Shown piece after piece: positions 23,726-33,539 of a DNA stretch of 64,000 nt. Positions within the stretch are counted from its first letter, which is position 1, and the number at the start of each line of letters is the position of its first letter. The notes beneath the pieces were generated by a model that was not told the origin of the DNA, did not search any database, and was given only the letters and a program-made list of their open reading frames with translations. Origin of the DNA: UBA11740 sp035635855 (lineage in GTDB: Bacteria; Acidobacteriota; Blastocatellia; Pyrinomonadales; Pyrinomonadaceae); the NCBI GenBank assembly GCA_035635855.1, contig DASQAF010000034.1, positions 310,001 to 374,000 of the forward strand. Direction: 5' to 3'. A program made the position numbers and the translations under genes.

Positions 23726-24712
23726 CTAGGCTCGTGGCCGCAAGCGCACGACTTCGGTTCCCACGGCCGGTCGATAAGCGCAGACCCGATTGCGCCCGCT
23801 GCGCTTGGCCCGATAAAGCGCGGAGTCGGCCATTTCTACCAATTGAATCGGATCGCGCGCGTCTTCCGGATAAGACGCGACCCCGACGCTAATCGTTATG
23901 CGGTGCGTACGCGGGGCTTCACTACTACCGCGTCGCACGGCGGGGAACTCGTGCTTCTCAATGGCCGATCGAACGCGTTCAGCCGCGACCAATCCCTGCG
24001 CGTAATCAGCATCCAGCAAGAACGCGGCGAACTCTTCACCGCCAAACCGGGCCCCGACGTCGCCGGCGCGCAAAGAACTCTTGATCACTGCGCCGATTTC
24101 TTCCAGCGTTTCGCTGCCGACCAGGTGACCGTAGGTGTCGTTAACTTCCTTAAAATGATCGATGTCCATCATCAGGACGCAGAAGGGCATCGACTCAGCT
24201 TCGGCGCGCGCGGCTTCCCGCCGCATCTCGGAAAAGAAAGACTTGCTGGTGAGCAGACCGGTCAGTTCGTCATGGACCAGCAGGCGGTGAATCTGTTGCT
24301 GAAATTCGCGGTCAATCTCGTCCAGCATCTCAAAGCGAATCAACTGATCGCCTACTTCGAATTTATCGCCGTCCTGCAGGAACTCCTGATCGATGGCTTT
24401 GCCGTTGAGCAGCGTGCCGTTGGTCGACTTCAGATCGTTCAGGCGATACCGGGTTTCGCCGGTGGCTTCGTCGCGCTCGGTCGTGATCCGCGCATGAAGG
24501 CGCGAAGCGCGCGAGTCGTTAATGCGGATGTCGGCTTCCAGCGCGCGACCCAAAGTTACCTCTTTACGTTCCAGAGGAATCGGGACTGCGAGCAATTCTC
24601 CGCGCAGAAAAACCAGCGCCGGTCGCCGTTCGGTCGAATGTTCTCCGGGGCCGCCGCTCTGAGTCGTGCTCAGTCTGGTGCGACCGGACGCGTCTTCTGG
24701 ATTGCTCGCCAT
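23726..24712 (-). CDS. FHA-domain diguanylate cyclase (GGDEF)
   Basis: 328 residues, soluble. N-terminal FHA domain (about 45-130: VTLGRALEADIRINDSRASRLHARI, DLKSTNGTLLNG), which binds phosphothreonine. C-terminal GGDEF domain with active-site GGEEF at 224-228 and an intact inhibitory I-site RAGD at 215-218. It should make cyclic di-GMP in response to a Ser/Thr-kinase signal and be subject to product inhibition. It begins on the opposite strand 287 bp before ribA. No EAL or PilZ partner is nearby. Confidence 0.93.
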   Translation of the reverse strand: MASNPEDASGRTRLSTTQSGGPGEHSTERRPALVFLRGELLAVPIPLERKEVTLGRALEADIRINDSRASRLHARITTERDEATGETRYRLNDLKSTNGTLLNGKAIDQEFLQDGDKFEVGDQLIRFEMLDEIDREFQQQIHRLLVHDELTGLLTSKSFFSEMRREAARAEAESMPFCVLMMDIDHFKEVNDTYGHLVGSETLEEIGAVIKSSLRAGDVGARFGGEEFAAFLLDADYAQGLVAAERVRSAIEKHEFPAVRRGSSEAPRTHRITISVGVASYPEDARDPIQLVEMADSALYRAKRSGRNRVCAYRPAVGTEVVRLRPRA

Positions 24713-24999
24713 TGACAGCCTGATCGTCGGGCTTGCTTGAAACTACTAATTTGCAGATATCCGCCGTGCCAAGCCGCGTATCTTATCGCGGGGCTTCCCT
24801 TCACGGCAACATTTTATGGCCGGTTATATCTCGAGCGTGAACTTGCCGTAGGCCGCCCTGGATCTGGGACCTGCTTGTCGGATGCCGTAGCCTACCTCTA
24901 TAATTTCCTTCTGTTACCAGCAACCAGACGATCGTTGACGGGGCGGCCGCGAATGAGTTCATTCAACTTGCGAGAGCGAACCCCTCTAAGGAGCTTTTG
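24713..24999. other. Non-coding gap before ribA
   Basis: 287 bp between divergent genes. I see a partial copy of the GTCGGGCTT repeat (24728-24736) but no FMN riboswitch core and no clear promoter. Confidence 0.4.
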
Positions 25000-25680
25000 A
25001 TGGCCTGTAATCTGACCAAGACCGAGGTAGAGCCTCTTGTTTGTCCTAATTCTCCTCAGGAATTAACAGTCGAGCGCGTGGCGATAGCGAGCCTGCCCAC
25101 GGAATGGGGCGACTTCAAGATCGCGGGTTATCGTTCGCGTATCAGCGACGAAGAGTTCGTTGTCCTCTATAAAGGCGAGTTGCGCCCGGATGTCCCTACT
25201 CTGGTGCGGATTCATTCACAATGCCTGACCGGGGACGTGTTCGGCTCGACGAAGTGCGATTGCGGGGCACAGCTTCATCGCACCATGCAGATGATTCAGA
25301 AAGAAGGCCGCGGAGCGATCGTCTATCAGCAACAGGAAGGCCGCGGCATCGGCATCCTCAACAAGATTCGCGCCTACGCGTTGCAGGACGAAGGCGCAGA
25401 TACGGTCGAAGCCAACGAGCGCCTGGGGCTGGCCGTTGATTCGCGTGAGTACCGCCAGTGCGCCGAAGTTCTTTTTGACCTGGGCTTATGTCAGGTGAAA
25501 GTGATTTCCAACAACCCGGGCAAGCTGCACGCGCTGAAGGAAGCGGGACTCGAGATCGTGGAAAGAGTGTCTATTCAGGTCGAGCCGTCCGAAAGAGCGG
25601 CGAACTATTTACGAACTAAGAAGGAAAAGCTGGGCCATTTGCTCGAGTTAAGGACGGCGCCTCCTGACGACGAAGCTTGA
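25000..25680 (+). CDS. ribA: GTP cyclohydrolase II
   Basis: 226 residues. First step of riboflavin synthesis: opens GTP to the pyrimidine precursor. Zinc-binding cysteines C75, C86 and C88 (HSQCLTGDVFGSTKCDCGAQL), catalytic YQQQEGRGIGILNKIRAYALQD, and SNNPGKLHALKEAGLEIVERV. Stand-alone RibA, not fused to RibB (DHBP synthase). The start is ATG 25000, with AAGGAG (24988-24993) six bases before; a TTG at 24997 in frame is too close to the SD. No other rib gene is adjacent. Confidence 0.95.
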   Translation: MACNLTKTEVEPLVCPNSPQELTVERVAIASLPTEWGDFKIAGYRSRISDEEFVVLYKGELRPDVPTLVRIHSQCLTGDVFGSTKCDCGAQLHRTMQMIQKEGRGAIVYQQQEGRGIGILNKIRAYALQDEGADTVEANERLGLAVDSREYRQCAEVLFDLGLCQVKVISNNPGKLHALKEAGLEIVERVSIQVEPSERAANYLRTKKEKLGHLLELRTAPPDDEA

Positions 25681-25701
25681 GACATCCGAGCTTCCTTTCG
25701 T

Positions 25702-27975
25702 CTACTGAATCGAAAAGTTACCCTCGCGCGAGGCAATCGACTTGCTCGTTGAATCCGTAACGATCAGTTTTAGTTTGTACGCCCCTACCGGAAAACCCTC
25801 GAGGGGAAACTCTCCAACAACTGGTATACGTCCGACGTCCGTTACTCCTGCCGTGGCCACTGGAGTCGCCGGCGTTTGAATCAGCACTTGACCCTCTCGC
25901 CGCAACTCCAGCTGCAAAACGATCCTTGGAGCCGCTGTTGAACGATCTGCGTTGTACACAAATGCCTGGAACCTGAGTTTTCCGGTTTTCGCGAATCTGC
26001 GGTCGGGCTTGATAATCCACTTTTGAGACGTACCCTGGCTACCCGGCACGCTTTCACTGAGGAAAAGACTGCTCATTGAAAAATTACCTTGCGCCAAATT
26101 CGGAATTTCGATCCATGCTGTGACGCTTCCTACGCGACTTGACTTGCTGTCGCGGGCGGCGATACGCACCTGGTGAAGGCCTGGAGGAATTTTCGGAAAC
26201 TGAAGCGTAGTAACTAGTGAGCCCTCCTTATTATCAGCGGGAATGGTCACTTGCTGTTTCAGACTGGATAATATTTTGCCGCCATCGTCAATCACAGCAC
26301 CCATCACATCCAACCCCGTATCCGCCTTGTTTCCTGCTTCTGGAGAACTAATGATCGCTTTCTCGATTTGCGCGGAGGCCGCCACCACGAGACCGTCCTT
26401 TTCTGTGTTCAGATAACCCACAGAAACAATTATCGGGATTCCGCGCTTAGGATAGGAGGCCCGGATTGCCGTAAACAGTTGATCATCTACTGAGAGTGGC
26501 TTCTCGGGGGCAGTGTTGGCTTTGGCTTCAGGATCTTCGGCGAAGAAACCACCACTAACCCGCACGACCAGGTCAGGTCGATCTTTGATATTCACCTTCA
26601 GTTGGCGAAATCCATCTTTCGCTTGCGCTGCATTCTCTGGACGCCAGGCCAGCAGGTAATAAGCTGATGTCTCGCTGATTGCCTGCGCGATCCCGGGATC
26701 GAGATTGTTCGAGTTGAGCCAGGAGCGCCCACCCGTTTCATCAGCAAGATTGTGCAGCGGTTCCTGAGAGGCCCTGACTTCCGAGAGGTTGATACGTGCG
26801 ACGCGACCGGAGGTATCAAACAAGCCGGACTTAGTTGCATCGGTCATGCCGGAAACGAGGCCGCGCGCGTCGACCGTATAGACCACGGTGCCTGTCCGCA
26901 TTGCCGCATCTGTAATGCGACGCAAGTCATAAGCCTGCGAAGAAGAAATGAAGTTGATGAAGAATCCATCAGACACAAAGATTAAGAGTTTGCGTTCCGG
27001 CAAAGGTGCAGCCCTGCGCACCAGGCTCTCGAGAGAAGTAAGTGTGCCCAGGGTAACCTGAGTAGCCTGGCGGGTGATGACACGCGCACGCGACCTTACT
27101 ATTCTCTCCGCCTGCATCCGTGCTGTGTTTCCCGCGGCGCTAGGGCCGGTACGACCCGAAGTGCTGTTTCCACTACCACCGGAACTACTGCCCTGGCGAT
27201 CTGAACGCGTATTAACTTCATCGAGCACGGCGTTATTCGTCATCGTAGCGTTAGTGCACGGACGGCTGCCTATCTTAAAGGCGTCCTGACATGTTTTCTC
27301 CACGAAGAGTTCTATAACATCTGGTTGATTCTGCTCGATCGCGTAGGCTTGGTACTCGGTCATTGGGGGATCTTGCATATCAGTCACACTGTACTGGCGG
27401 GGCTTAAGCCGCTCAATTGCCAGCCCTAACACGGCTTTGTTATTTGTCAGTTGCTGCAGAAAGCCTAACTGGCCGCTCGCAGTTGTGATTGCTACCTGAT
27501 CTGAATCTCCCATTACCTTATCGACGAACTGCTGCAGCGTCCGGCGAGTCCGTAGAAGGCTATCGGGCGATAAGTGCATGTCGTCGACGAAAAAGAAGAC
27601 CGTACGACCGCGGGCTGCCGATGTAGTCGAGTCGGTGGTCACATTGTCTTTTTCGGTGGCAGGACCGGCACTATTGCGCGCAGTTATGACGGCTGCTTCT
27701 CTGCGACTTCCCGCGGTAACTTGTTCGAAGAAGGAAATGTTTTGAGTCTTTCCCTCAACCAGCAACTCAAACTGCTCAGGTCGCAAGCCCTCAACAAAAC
27801 GGCCTTGCTTGTCGAGCACGGTGACATCCGTCTGCACCAGGTCTGCGTTTATTCGTATGACGTCATCTTTTTGTTCAGAGGGTCGCTGCTGCGCTCGTCC
27901 GGTGGAGATAATCAGCAGGACCGCCAGGGAAAACGAAGAAAAAGCGCGCCTGGTAAAGCTAATTCGAGATGGCAT
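25702..27975 (-). CDS. Secreted VWFA-related Acidobacterial domain protein (module A)
   Basis: 757 residues with a signal peptide (about 1-29, ends GRAQQ). The first domain, VIRINADLVQTDVTVLDKQGRFVEGLRPEQFELLVEGKTQNISFFEQV, and the following VWA core (GRTVFFFVDDMHLSPDSL with a degenerate metal site DDMHLS, LLIFVSDGFFIN, VYTVDARGLV) define the 'VWFA-related Acidobacterial domain' family. A long C-terminal part has beta-sandwich-like repeats (LHQVRIAARDSKSSRVGSVTAWIEIPN, GAYKLKLIVTDS). Function unknown, presumably extracellular adhesion or scaffolding. Third gene, 31 bp after a TPR protein, in a receptor module; a close paralogue lies at 34790-37006. Confidence 0.85.
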   Translation of the reverse strand: MPSRISFTRRAFSSFSLAVLLIISTGRAQQRPSEQKDDVIRINADLVQTDVTVLDKQGRFVEGLRPEQFELLVEGKTQNISFFEQVTAGSRREAAVITARNSAGPATEKDNVTTDSTTSAARGRTVFFFVDDMHLSPDSLLRTRRTLQQFVDKVMGDSDQVAITTASGQLGFLQQLTNNKAVLGLAIERLKPRQYSVTDMQDPPMTEYQAYAIEQNQPDVIELFVEKTCQDAFKIGSRPCTNATMTNNAVLDEVNTRSDRQGSSSGGSGNSTSGRTGPSAAGNTARMQAERIVRSRARVITRQATQVTLGTLTSLESLVRRAAPLPERKLLIFVSDGFFINFISSSQAYDLRRITDAAMRTGTVVYTVDARGLVSGMTDATKSGLFDTSGRVARINLSEVRASQEPLHNLADETGGRSWLNSNNLDPGIAQAISETSAYYLLAWRPENAAQAKDGFRQLKVNIKDRPDLVVRVSGGFFAEDPEAKANTAPEKPLSVDDQLFTAIRASYPKRGIPIIVSVGYLNTEKDGLVVAASAQIEKAIISSPEAGNKADTGLDVMGAVIDDGGKILSSLKQQVTIPADNKEGSLVTTLQFPKIPPGLHQVRIAARDSKSSRVGSVTAWIEIPNLAQGNFSMSSLFLSESVPGSQGTSQKWIIKPDRRFAKTGKLRFQAFVYNADRSTAAPRIVLQLELRREGQVLIQTPATPVATAGVTDVGRIPVVGEFPLEGFPVGAYKLKLIVTDSTSKSIASREGNFSIQ

Positions 27976-28006
27976 ATTCTTTCAATTGGAATCAGAGAAA
28001 ACACAA

Positions 28007-29011
28007 TTACTTAGAGGCGAGAGACTTCTTAAGCTTATCCACCAGCGCTTGCACCTGGGCAGCAAATTCACCGTTGGGAGACAGTCGCAGATATTCTTGA
28101 TACTCTATCAGCGCGTTGTCAGGAAATCCCGCGCGAATGAAAATATTGCCGGCAAGCAGACGTGCTAGGGGTAGATTGGGTTGCAGTTGGATCGTTCGCG
28201 CGATATATACACTGGATTTCGCGATGTCGTTCAACTCCCAATGGATACGTCCAAGTGTGAAATTACTTTCCCAGGAGTTGTTGTCGAGCTTTAGGGCCTC
28301 TTCAAGCAGTTTCTGCCCCTCCCCATACTTCTTCTGCCGCCTATAAACTTCACCCAGCGATGCCATCGCCAGAACCGACTTTGGATCAACTTTCAACGCA
28401 CTTCGCAGGGCATTCTCCGCTTTCTCCCACTGACTCCCATCCATATACAACTTGCCGAGCAAGAAATGGGCTTCGTAAAAGTTCGGATAAATGCTGATTG
28501 CCTTCTGGATATAGGTAATCGCCTCGTCCGGTTTTTTGTCGGCAAGGGCCGCGCGGCCTTTCTCTAAGGCAGCCGCGGCTAGAACCGGCACGTTCGCATC
28601 AACTACGCGCGAACGCCCCTCCCCGCGTGGTCGGAAGGTTGCTGTCTCGGGTACAAGCTGAAGCATGACGTAAATGCGCGGATTGAAGCGATTAACATCT
28701 ACCGCCTGCGGCGGAGCAGAAAGGCCCTGTGCCTTAGCCGATACGCTGTACTGCCCTGGTCGTAATCTGGAAAAGCGAAATCTTCCCATGCTGTCGGCTG
28801 CGCCTTGATCCACGAGCGCGCCGCTCGACGATTCGAGCCGTACCACCACGTTCTCTATCACTTTGCTGCCGGCAGACCGCACTTGACCTGATACCTCGTA
28901 AGAGGATCCGGGGAGCATCGCGTCATTATCAGTTTGGGCGAGGACGGAAGAAACTAAGAGAAAGAAGAGAAAGACTACGGCCAAGAGATGAACGAATTTC
29001 AGCGAAGGCAT
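28007..29011 (-). CDS. Secreted TPR protein with carboxypeptidase-regulatory-like domain (module A)
   Basis: 334 residues from MPSLKFVHLLAVVF. Signal peptide ends SSVLAQ. A Greek-key CarboxypepD_reg-like domain follows (SYEVSGQVRSAGSKVIENVVVRLESSSGALVDQGAADSMGRFRFSRLRPGQYSVSAKAQGL), then five or six TPR repeats (EAITYIQKAISIYPNFYEAHFLLGKLY; NALRSALKVDPKSVLAMASLGEVYRRQ). The N-terminal domain resembles the one on the neighbouring receptor, suggesting the two meet in the periplasm. A same-architecture gene occurs at 33540-34553. Probably co-transcribed with the VWFA gene but separated from the receptor by a terminator. Confidence 0.83.
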   Translation of the reverse strand: MPSLKFVHLLAVVFLFFLLVSSVLAQTDNDAMLPGSSYEVSGQVRSAGSKVIENVVVRLESSSGALVDQGAADSMGRFRFSRLRPGQYSVSAKAQGLSAPPQAVDVNRFNPRIYVMLQLVPETATFRPRGEGRSRVVDANVPVLAAAALEKGRAALADKKPDEAITYIQKAISIYPNFYEAHFLLGKLYMDGSQWEKAENALRSALKVDPKSVLAMASLGEVYRRQKKYGEGQKLLEEALKLDNNSWESNFTLGRIHWELNDIAKSSVYIARTIQLQPNLPLARLLAGNIFIRAGFPDNALIEYQEYLRLSPNGEFAAQVQALVDKLKKSLASK

Positions 29012-29093
29012 CGGGCGCTCAGTTTCCTTCCTGGTTGCGGCAAGAGCCCTATGATCCACCCAGAACATGGGCCTTTGGGGCATAAGAGCTGGT

Positions 29094-29138
29094 GAGAAGA
29101 GAAAAGCCGGGAGGCGCGAAACGAATCACGCCCCCCGG
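29094..29138 (-). terminator. Intrinsic terminator after receptor A
   Basis: On the minus strand, stem CCGGGGGGCG (29129-29138)/CGCCTCCCGG (29107-29116), nine of ten paired, then CTTTTCTCTTCT (29105-29094). It separates the receptor from the TPR and VWFA genes. Confidence 0.7.
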
Positions 29139-29158
29139 TTGAAGAATTAAAGCCAAAC

Positions 29159-32100
29159 CTAGAAGTTTAGCTTCAGCCCAAATTGAATGGTGCGCGGACG
29201 ATTAGCGGTGGCGAGAATTGAAGAATCGCCAGTACTGACGTCGACGATACCGTAATTGCCGAAAGAACCGCCGGCAGCTTGCGGGCTTTGGAACGCTGGA
29301 TGATTGAAGACGTTGAAGGCTTCTGCCCGAAATTCTATGTTGACCCTTTCAGTGATGTTCGTCCTCTTAACCAACGACATATCGTGGTTTGTCTGGAATG
29401 GACCGCGGAAAACATTCCGCCCAATAGTGCCGAGGGCGGAGTACCCGGTGCAACCAGGATCCGTGCTGGCCACAATCTGGTTCTGGTTGTTCACACACCG
29501 ACCACCGGAGATGAAAGCACCAAGGTTGACGTAGTTATCAAGCCGGCTGATAACGCTGCCGCTTGTCAAGATCGCCCCGGTTCCGATGGTGGCACGGCTG
29601 CCATTAATAAAGTCAGTGTCTTGCAGCGTGTACGCGCCAAAGTCAGCGATCAGGAAGGGCGTGCCCGACTGGAAGGTGCTGACGCCGTTTAGCTCCCAGC
29701 CGTGCAAAAACTTGCCGAGGCCATGATTGTCGACACCCAACCACTTGCCGAAGGGTATCGCGTAGTTGTAGCTGACAACCAACCGATGGGTGCGGTCAAA
29801 GTCCGACAGCCCCTTGTTGGATTTGGCGTTCAATAAGTCGCCGATGTCCAGCAAACCGTTAAGCTCATCCCCGAAGCTTGAACCCGAGCCGTTGTCAACC
29901 GACTTGGCGAAGGTGTACGCCGCCTGGAGATAGAGCCCGCCGGAGAAGTGACGGGTCAGGGAAGCTTGCAGCGACTTGTAATTAGAGAACGACTGCTGCG
30001 TCTGAGCAAATAGACGGCTGTTGGCAAGACCAAGATACTGAGATGGGACCCGCGCATTTATGTTCTCCGCAGTGCTCTGCGTGATTGTGATGCTGCCGTC
30101 CGAGTTCTTGACTGTGCCAGGTGCAAGCGTACCCGCCGGCGCCGTAACCAGGTTAGCGAGACTTGCCGGGATGACGCACGGCGTTGCGGTGGTACAAAAC
30201 TGCCCTGGATTGACCGGAGCCCCCGTGCCAATTAACCTCCTGCCGTTTGTGCCCACGTAACCGACTTCGACCACAAACTTCTTGGGAAGCTCATGTTGCA
30301 CGGTCACGTTCCACTGCTGCGCGTAAGGTGCTCGGAAGTTACGCACCGGAAAGAAGCGGAAGCCGCTATCTGGCCCGCCACCGGGACTATTAAAAATAGG
30401 AGTACCATCCGCGGCGAACCCGGTGAGTCGCGGTATTATCGCCACAGTAGCCAGCGGGAAGTCAGAGTTAGGCCGCTGACCCGGGAAGGGGTTTGTAGCA
30501 GTAACGCTAAAGGGCGAGGCGCTGAAGTCCTGTGAGAAAGGTGAGCCGCCTGAAGTTTGCAGCAGCGACTGGTTTGAGACCCTCTGGAAATAGACGCCGT
30601 ACCCACCGCGTAAGACCGTCTTTTGGTTGCCGAACAGGTCGTACGCAAAGCCAAATCGTGGCGCCCAGTAAAACTTGAAGCAATCGAGCATCGTGCAGTT
30701 GCTTACGCCAGGCGTGCCGACTTTAGGAGTAGCCGCCGGATTGATGATAGCGAGTGGCGGCGCTGCGCCATCGCCGAGACCGCGGAAGTTGGAAAGGAAG
30801 TTGAATTTCTCGTGGGCGATACTCAAACCTTCAAGCCGTACGCCCACGTTCAAGGTAAGCCGCGAATTGAACTTCCAATCATCCTGGACATAGTAAGAGT
30901 GATCCAGCGCGCGGAAGTAGAAGGTGGAGAAACCAGCCCTGCCCTGTGTAGTAGTGACGCGACCCAAGAGGAAGTTCTGCAAGCCCACCAGGGCCGGAAT
31001 GCCGGCGCCTCCGGCGCCTGCGGCTGTGTTTCCGAAGCTGACTGAGCCGCGGGTGGCGAAGTTGTTATAACGGTTCAACTCGTACTTGCTACCTTCACCG
31101 CCAAAACGGAATTGATGACTTCCCCACGAGTACGATACGTCGTCGCCGAGGACATAGGTGTTGAAGGTGCCGCCGCGATCGTCATTGACCCCAGCACCGA
31201 TAGAGAATGACCCGCTCACAATTGCCTGGTAAATACCCGGGAACTGTCCGGAATTACCACGAGTAGCTCCTACATCGGCTAGTGTGATCGTCTCATTGGG
31301 TAATATAGAGAAGTTGAAGCGATTAAGCCCTGCGCGAAAATCGTTTACAAGCTTCGACGAGATCACGGTCGTAAGCCCGAGCTTAACAAACTTATTAAAG
31401 CCCGGCGCAAACTGCGCATACTTCAGAGTTCCGCCAGCATTGAAAGGCCGTAACGCCTGGTTGTCCGACTGGAAATAGCGGAACGTCAGCTTGTTGTTCT
31501 TTGTGAGCTGATGGTCTGTGGAGAGTGTGACCTGATCATCTTTGTAGGTTCCCAAACTTGCCCGGTTGAGTGATGCAAGATTCAGTTTTCCCGAAGCGTT
31601 GAAACCGGGTGTCCCCGCTAGAGTGGGAATGCAGAAATTGCCGCCAAAACCCGGACATTTACCGGGCGGAAGATTCAGAAATGCCAACGCCACCGGATCG
31701 AGGTGAGTGAACCCAGGAGGTAATCCTCCTGGAAAGAACGTGGCAATCAGGTTGGCCTCGGAGCGGTTTGCGGGCAGAACTGGGATGTTCGTGGCGAAGT
31801 TAGTACCTGCGGCCGTCCCTGACGCGGCGCGTGTGCCCTGGAAATTAAAGAAGAAGAAGTGGCGATTCTTGCCGCTAAGGAGCAGCCGACCTCCCTCACC
31901 AAAACGGGGCAAATAGATTGGGCCACCAATCGAAAATCCGTACTGGTTCTGGCGATACCTCGGCCGCGGTTGTCCGTTTCGATTACGGAAGAAGTCGTTG
32001 GCGTTGAGTTTGTCGTTGCGTAAGAACTCATATCCATCGCCGTGGAACTCATTACTGCCGGACTTCAAAGCCACTTGAATATTCCCGCCTCCGTTACGAC

Positions 32101-32815
32101 CTTGCGAAGCATCGTATAGCGACGTCTGCGTCTTGAATTCCCGCAGCGTTCCTGGGTTCGGCAAGGGTACGTTATCAAGAATCGGCAGGTTGATGTCGTT
32201 GGCATTAATGCCTTCGAGCTGGTAGTTATTGTTCACCGGACGTTGACCGTTAACGTTAATTGTGACGGCGCCACGCCCTAGCGCGTCAGACTGGAACAAC
32301 TCAGTATTCGCACCGGTTGAAAGCGTTAGCAGGGTTAGAAAGTTGCCAGTGGCTAACGGCAATCTGCGAATAGTTTCGTCCGACAGAGTCTGTCCAGTCG
32401 TGGCCGAAGTCAATTGGACCTCTGTGGCGGCCCCGGTTACGGTGACTGATTCACTAATCTGCCCCACCTTTAAGGGAACATTTACCGTTGCAGTCTCGCT
32501 AACATTAACCTTGACATCCGGCACTTCGGCTTTTGAGAAGCCAGCCGAACTGACGACCAATTTGTAGGTGCCTGGACGCAACGACGTAGCGCCAAAATTG
32601 CCATTGCCATCGCTGGTCGCGGTCCGCTCTGTTACTCCGGTAACCGCATTAATGATCTCGATCGTGGCGCCAGGTACGGCAGCCCCCTTTTCGTCTCTAA
32701 CTGTTCCCGAGATTGCGCCGGTTGATCCGGCCTGGGCAAATGCAACGCCAGCCAAGCCGATCAACATCGTCAAGCCCAAGCACGACGCCAAAACGAACAT
32801 GGAAGTTTTTCTCAT
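29159..32815 (-). CDS. TonB-dependent receptor with N-terminal carboxypeptidase-regulatory domain (Oar-like, module A)
   Basis: 1218 residues. Signal peptide ends GVAFAQ. Domains: CarboxypepD_reg-like (about 33-110: GAISGTVRDEKGAAVPGATIEI, LRPGTYKLVVSSAGF), plug (about 120-230: TGQTLSDETIRRLPL, INVNGQRPVNNNYQLEGIN), then a 22-strand beta-barrel of about 950 residues ending IQFGLKLNF with the outer-membrane terminal Phe. No clear TonB box. Oar-like receptors import large substrates or take part in protein export; the substrate is unknown. SD AAGGAA. A sigma54-type promoter is predicted at 33012-33027 and a dyad at 33098-33114. Paralogue of 37345-40671. Confidence 0.93.
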   Translation of the reverse strand: MRKTSMFVLASCLGLTMLIGLAGVAFAQAGSTGAISGTVRDEKGAAVPGATIEIINAVTGVTERTATSDGNGNFGATSLRPGTYKLVVSSAGFSKAEVPDVKVNVSETATVNVPLKVGQISESVTVTGAATEVQLTSATTGQTLSDETIRRLPLATGNFLTLLTLSTGANTELFQSDALGRGAVTINVNGQRPVNNNYQLEGINANDINLPILDNVPLPNPGTLREFKTQTSLYDASQGRNGGGNIQVALKSGSNEFHGDGYEFLRNDKLNANDFFRNRNGQPRPRYRQNQYGFSIGGPIYLPRFGEGGRLLLSGKNRHFFFFNFQGTRAASGTAAGTNFATNIPVLPANRSEANLIATFFPGGLPPGFTHLDPVALAFLNLPPGKCPGFGGNFCIPTLAGTPGFNASGKLNLASLNRASLGTYKDDQVTLSTDHQLTKNNKLTFRYFQSDNQALRPFNAGGTLKYAQFAPGFNKFVKLGLTTVISSKLVNDFRAGLNRFNFSILPNETITLADVGATRGNSGQFPGIYQAIVSGSFSIGAGVNDDRGGTFNTYVLGDDVSYSWGSHQFRFGGEGSKYELNRYNNFATRGSVSFGNTAAGAGGAGIPALVGLQNFLLGRVTTTQGRAGFSTFYFRALDHSYYVQDDWKFNSRLTLNVGVRLEGLSIAHEKFNFLSNFRGLGDGAAPPLAIINPAATPKVGTPGVSNCTMLDCFKFYWAPRFGFAYDLFGNQKTVLRGGYGVYFQRVSNQSLLQTSGGSPFSQDFSASPFSVTATNPFPGQRPNSDFPLATVAIIPRLTGFAADGTPIFNSPGGGPDSGFRFFPVRNFRAPYAQQWNVTVQHELPKKFVVEVGYVGTNGRRLIGTGAPVNPGQFCTTATPCVIPASLANLVTAPAGTLAPGTVKNSDGSITITQSTAENINARVPSQYLGLANSRLFAQTQQSFSNYKSLQASLTRHFSGGLYLQAAYTFAKSVDNGSGSSFGDELNGLLDIGDLLNAKSNKGLSDFDRTHRLVVSYNYAIPFGKWLGVDNHGLGKFLHGWELNGVSTFQSGTPFLIADFGAYTLQDTDFINGSRATIGTGAILTSGSVISRLDNYVNLGAFISGGRCVNNQNQIVASTDPGCTGYSALGTIGRNVFRGPFQTNHDMSLVKRTNITERVNIEFRAEAFNVFNHPAFQSPQAAGGSFGNYGIVDVSTGDSSILATANRPRTIQFGLKLNF

Positions 32816-33011
32816 CTTCTGTTTCCTTTCTTGAAGGCGCTTCCCGTGAAGAAAGCCTTATTCACCCGTATTCCAACTAAAAGCCATCAACCCGCAAAGG
32901 AAATAATGCTCTGGTGTTGTTGGCTTATTATTGGGCACAGTGGTCATGCGTAATTTATGAAATAGGGGAGATCCAAGACCGATTAGGGTTGGGCACCAGC
33001 ACTTTTTTTCA

Positions 33012-33027
33012 GGCAATGACAATGCCA
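33012..33027 (-). promoter_or_regulatory. Candidate sigma54 (-24/-12) promoter of receptor A
   Basis: Minus strand TGGCATTGTCATTGCC, exact TGGC-N7-TTGC with GG and GC ten bases apart. The leader to the ATG at 32815 would be about 185 nt. Same element type before the paralogous receptor (40730-40745). Confidence 0.6.
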
Positions 33028-33090
33028 TAAGCGGTTGGGCAGATCTGCCCGTCAAACCCCTTGGTTTCGCTGTTTTTTGCAGCCACAAAT

Positions 33091-33120
33091 CCGAACTTTC
33101 GGTTTTATTCCGAAATTCCG
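33091..33120. promoter_or_regulatory. TTCGG-N7-CCGAA dyad cluster upstream of receptor A
   Basis: Half-sites CCGAA (33091-33095), TTCGG (33098-33102), CCGAA (33110-33114) and TTCCG (33116-33120). The central dyad TTCGGTTTTATTCCGAA (33098-33114) is 71 bp or more upstream of the -24/-12 element, a fitting place for an enhancer-binding protein. Confidence 0.5.
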
Positions 33121-33539
33121 TAAGTGCAAAGAGCTGCGGGATGGCACTAACAACACTTTTGTGACATAGTCCACAGGAGGTATGCGCATTGAACCAGGGA
33201 GCACCCAACTCGCCGGAAATAAAAAGCAGTCAACTGTTTGGCGAATAGATGCTGATCAACGTCTATCGCCTTCCGACAAAGTGTGAATGGCGTCCGATGG
33301 GTTCCGGGTGATGCGGCGTAGTTCTTGCGAGGATTTTTGATCCAGATACCCTTACCAAATGCCGAAGTCGTTTTCGGAGGATCCCTGGGCAGGTAAACCG
33401 CGAGCTCTTTCGACTTGGTTTCGGTTGTTCCGCCCTGTTGTTCTTGAGCATTGTCTTCGTTGAGCGAGGGGTTTGTGTTGCGGCAATACTAAAGCAAAGA
33501 GGCAAATCTTTAATTTCGTTAGCGAAGGGAGTAAAGGTC

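Larger units (their letters stand above)
32816..33539. other. 724-bp regulatory gap between divergent receptor A and TPR genes
   Basis: Lower G+C than its surroundings, with no convincing gene on either strand. It contains the sigma54-type promoter (33012-33027), the TTCGG dyad cluster (33091-33120), a reversed palindrome CCGAAGTCGTTTTCGG (33362-33377), and a weaker GG-N10-GC element at 33482-33495 in the plus direction before the TPR gene. Confidence 0.5.

Noticed and set aside
24713..24999. FMN riboswitch before ribA
   Set aside because: The conserved RFN core sequences were not found.
32858..33208. 116-codon minus-strand frame in the receptor A upstream gap
   Set aside because: No family resemblance, no SD, and it runs through the dyads and the sigma54-type element.
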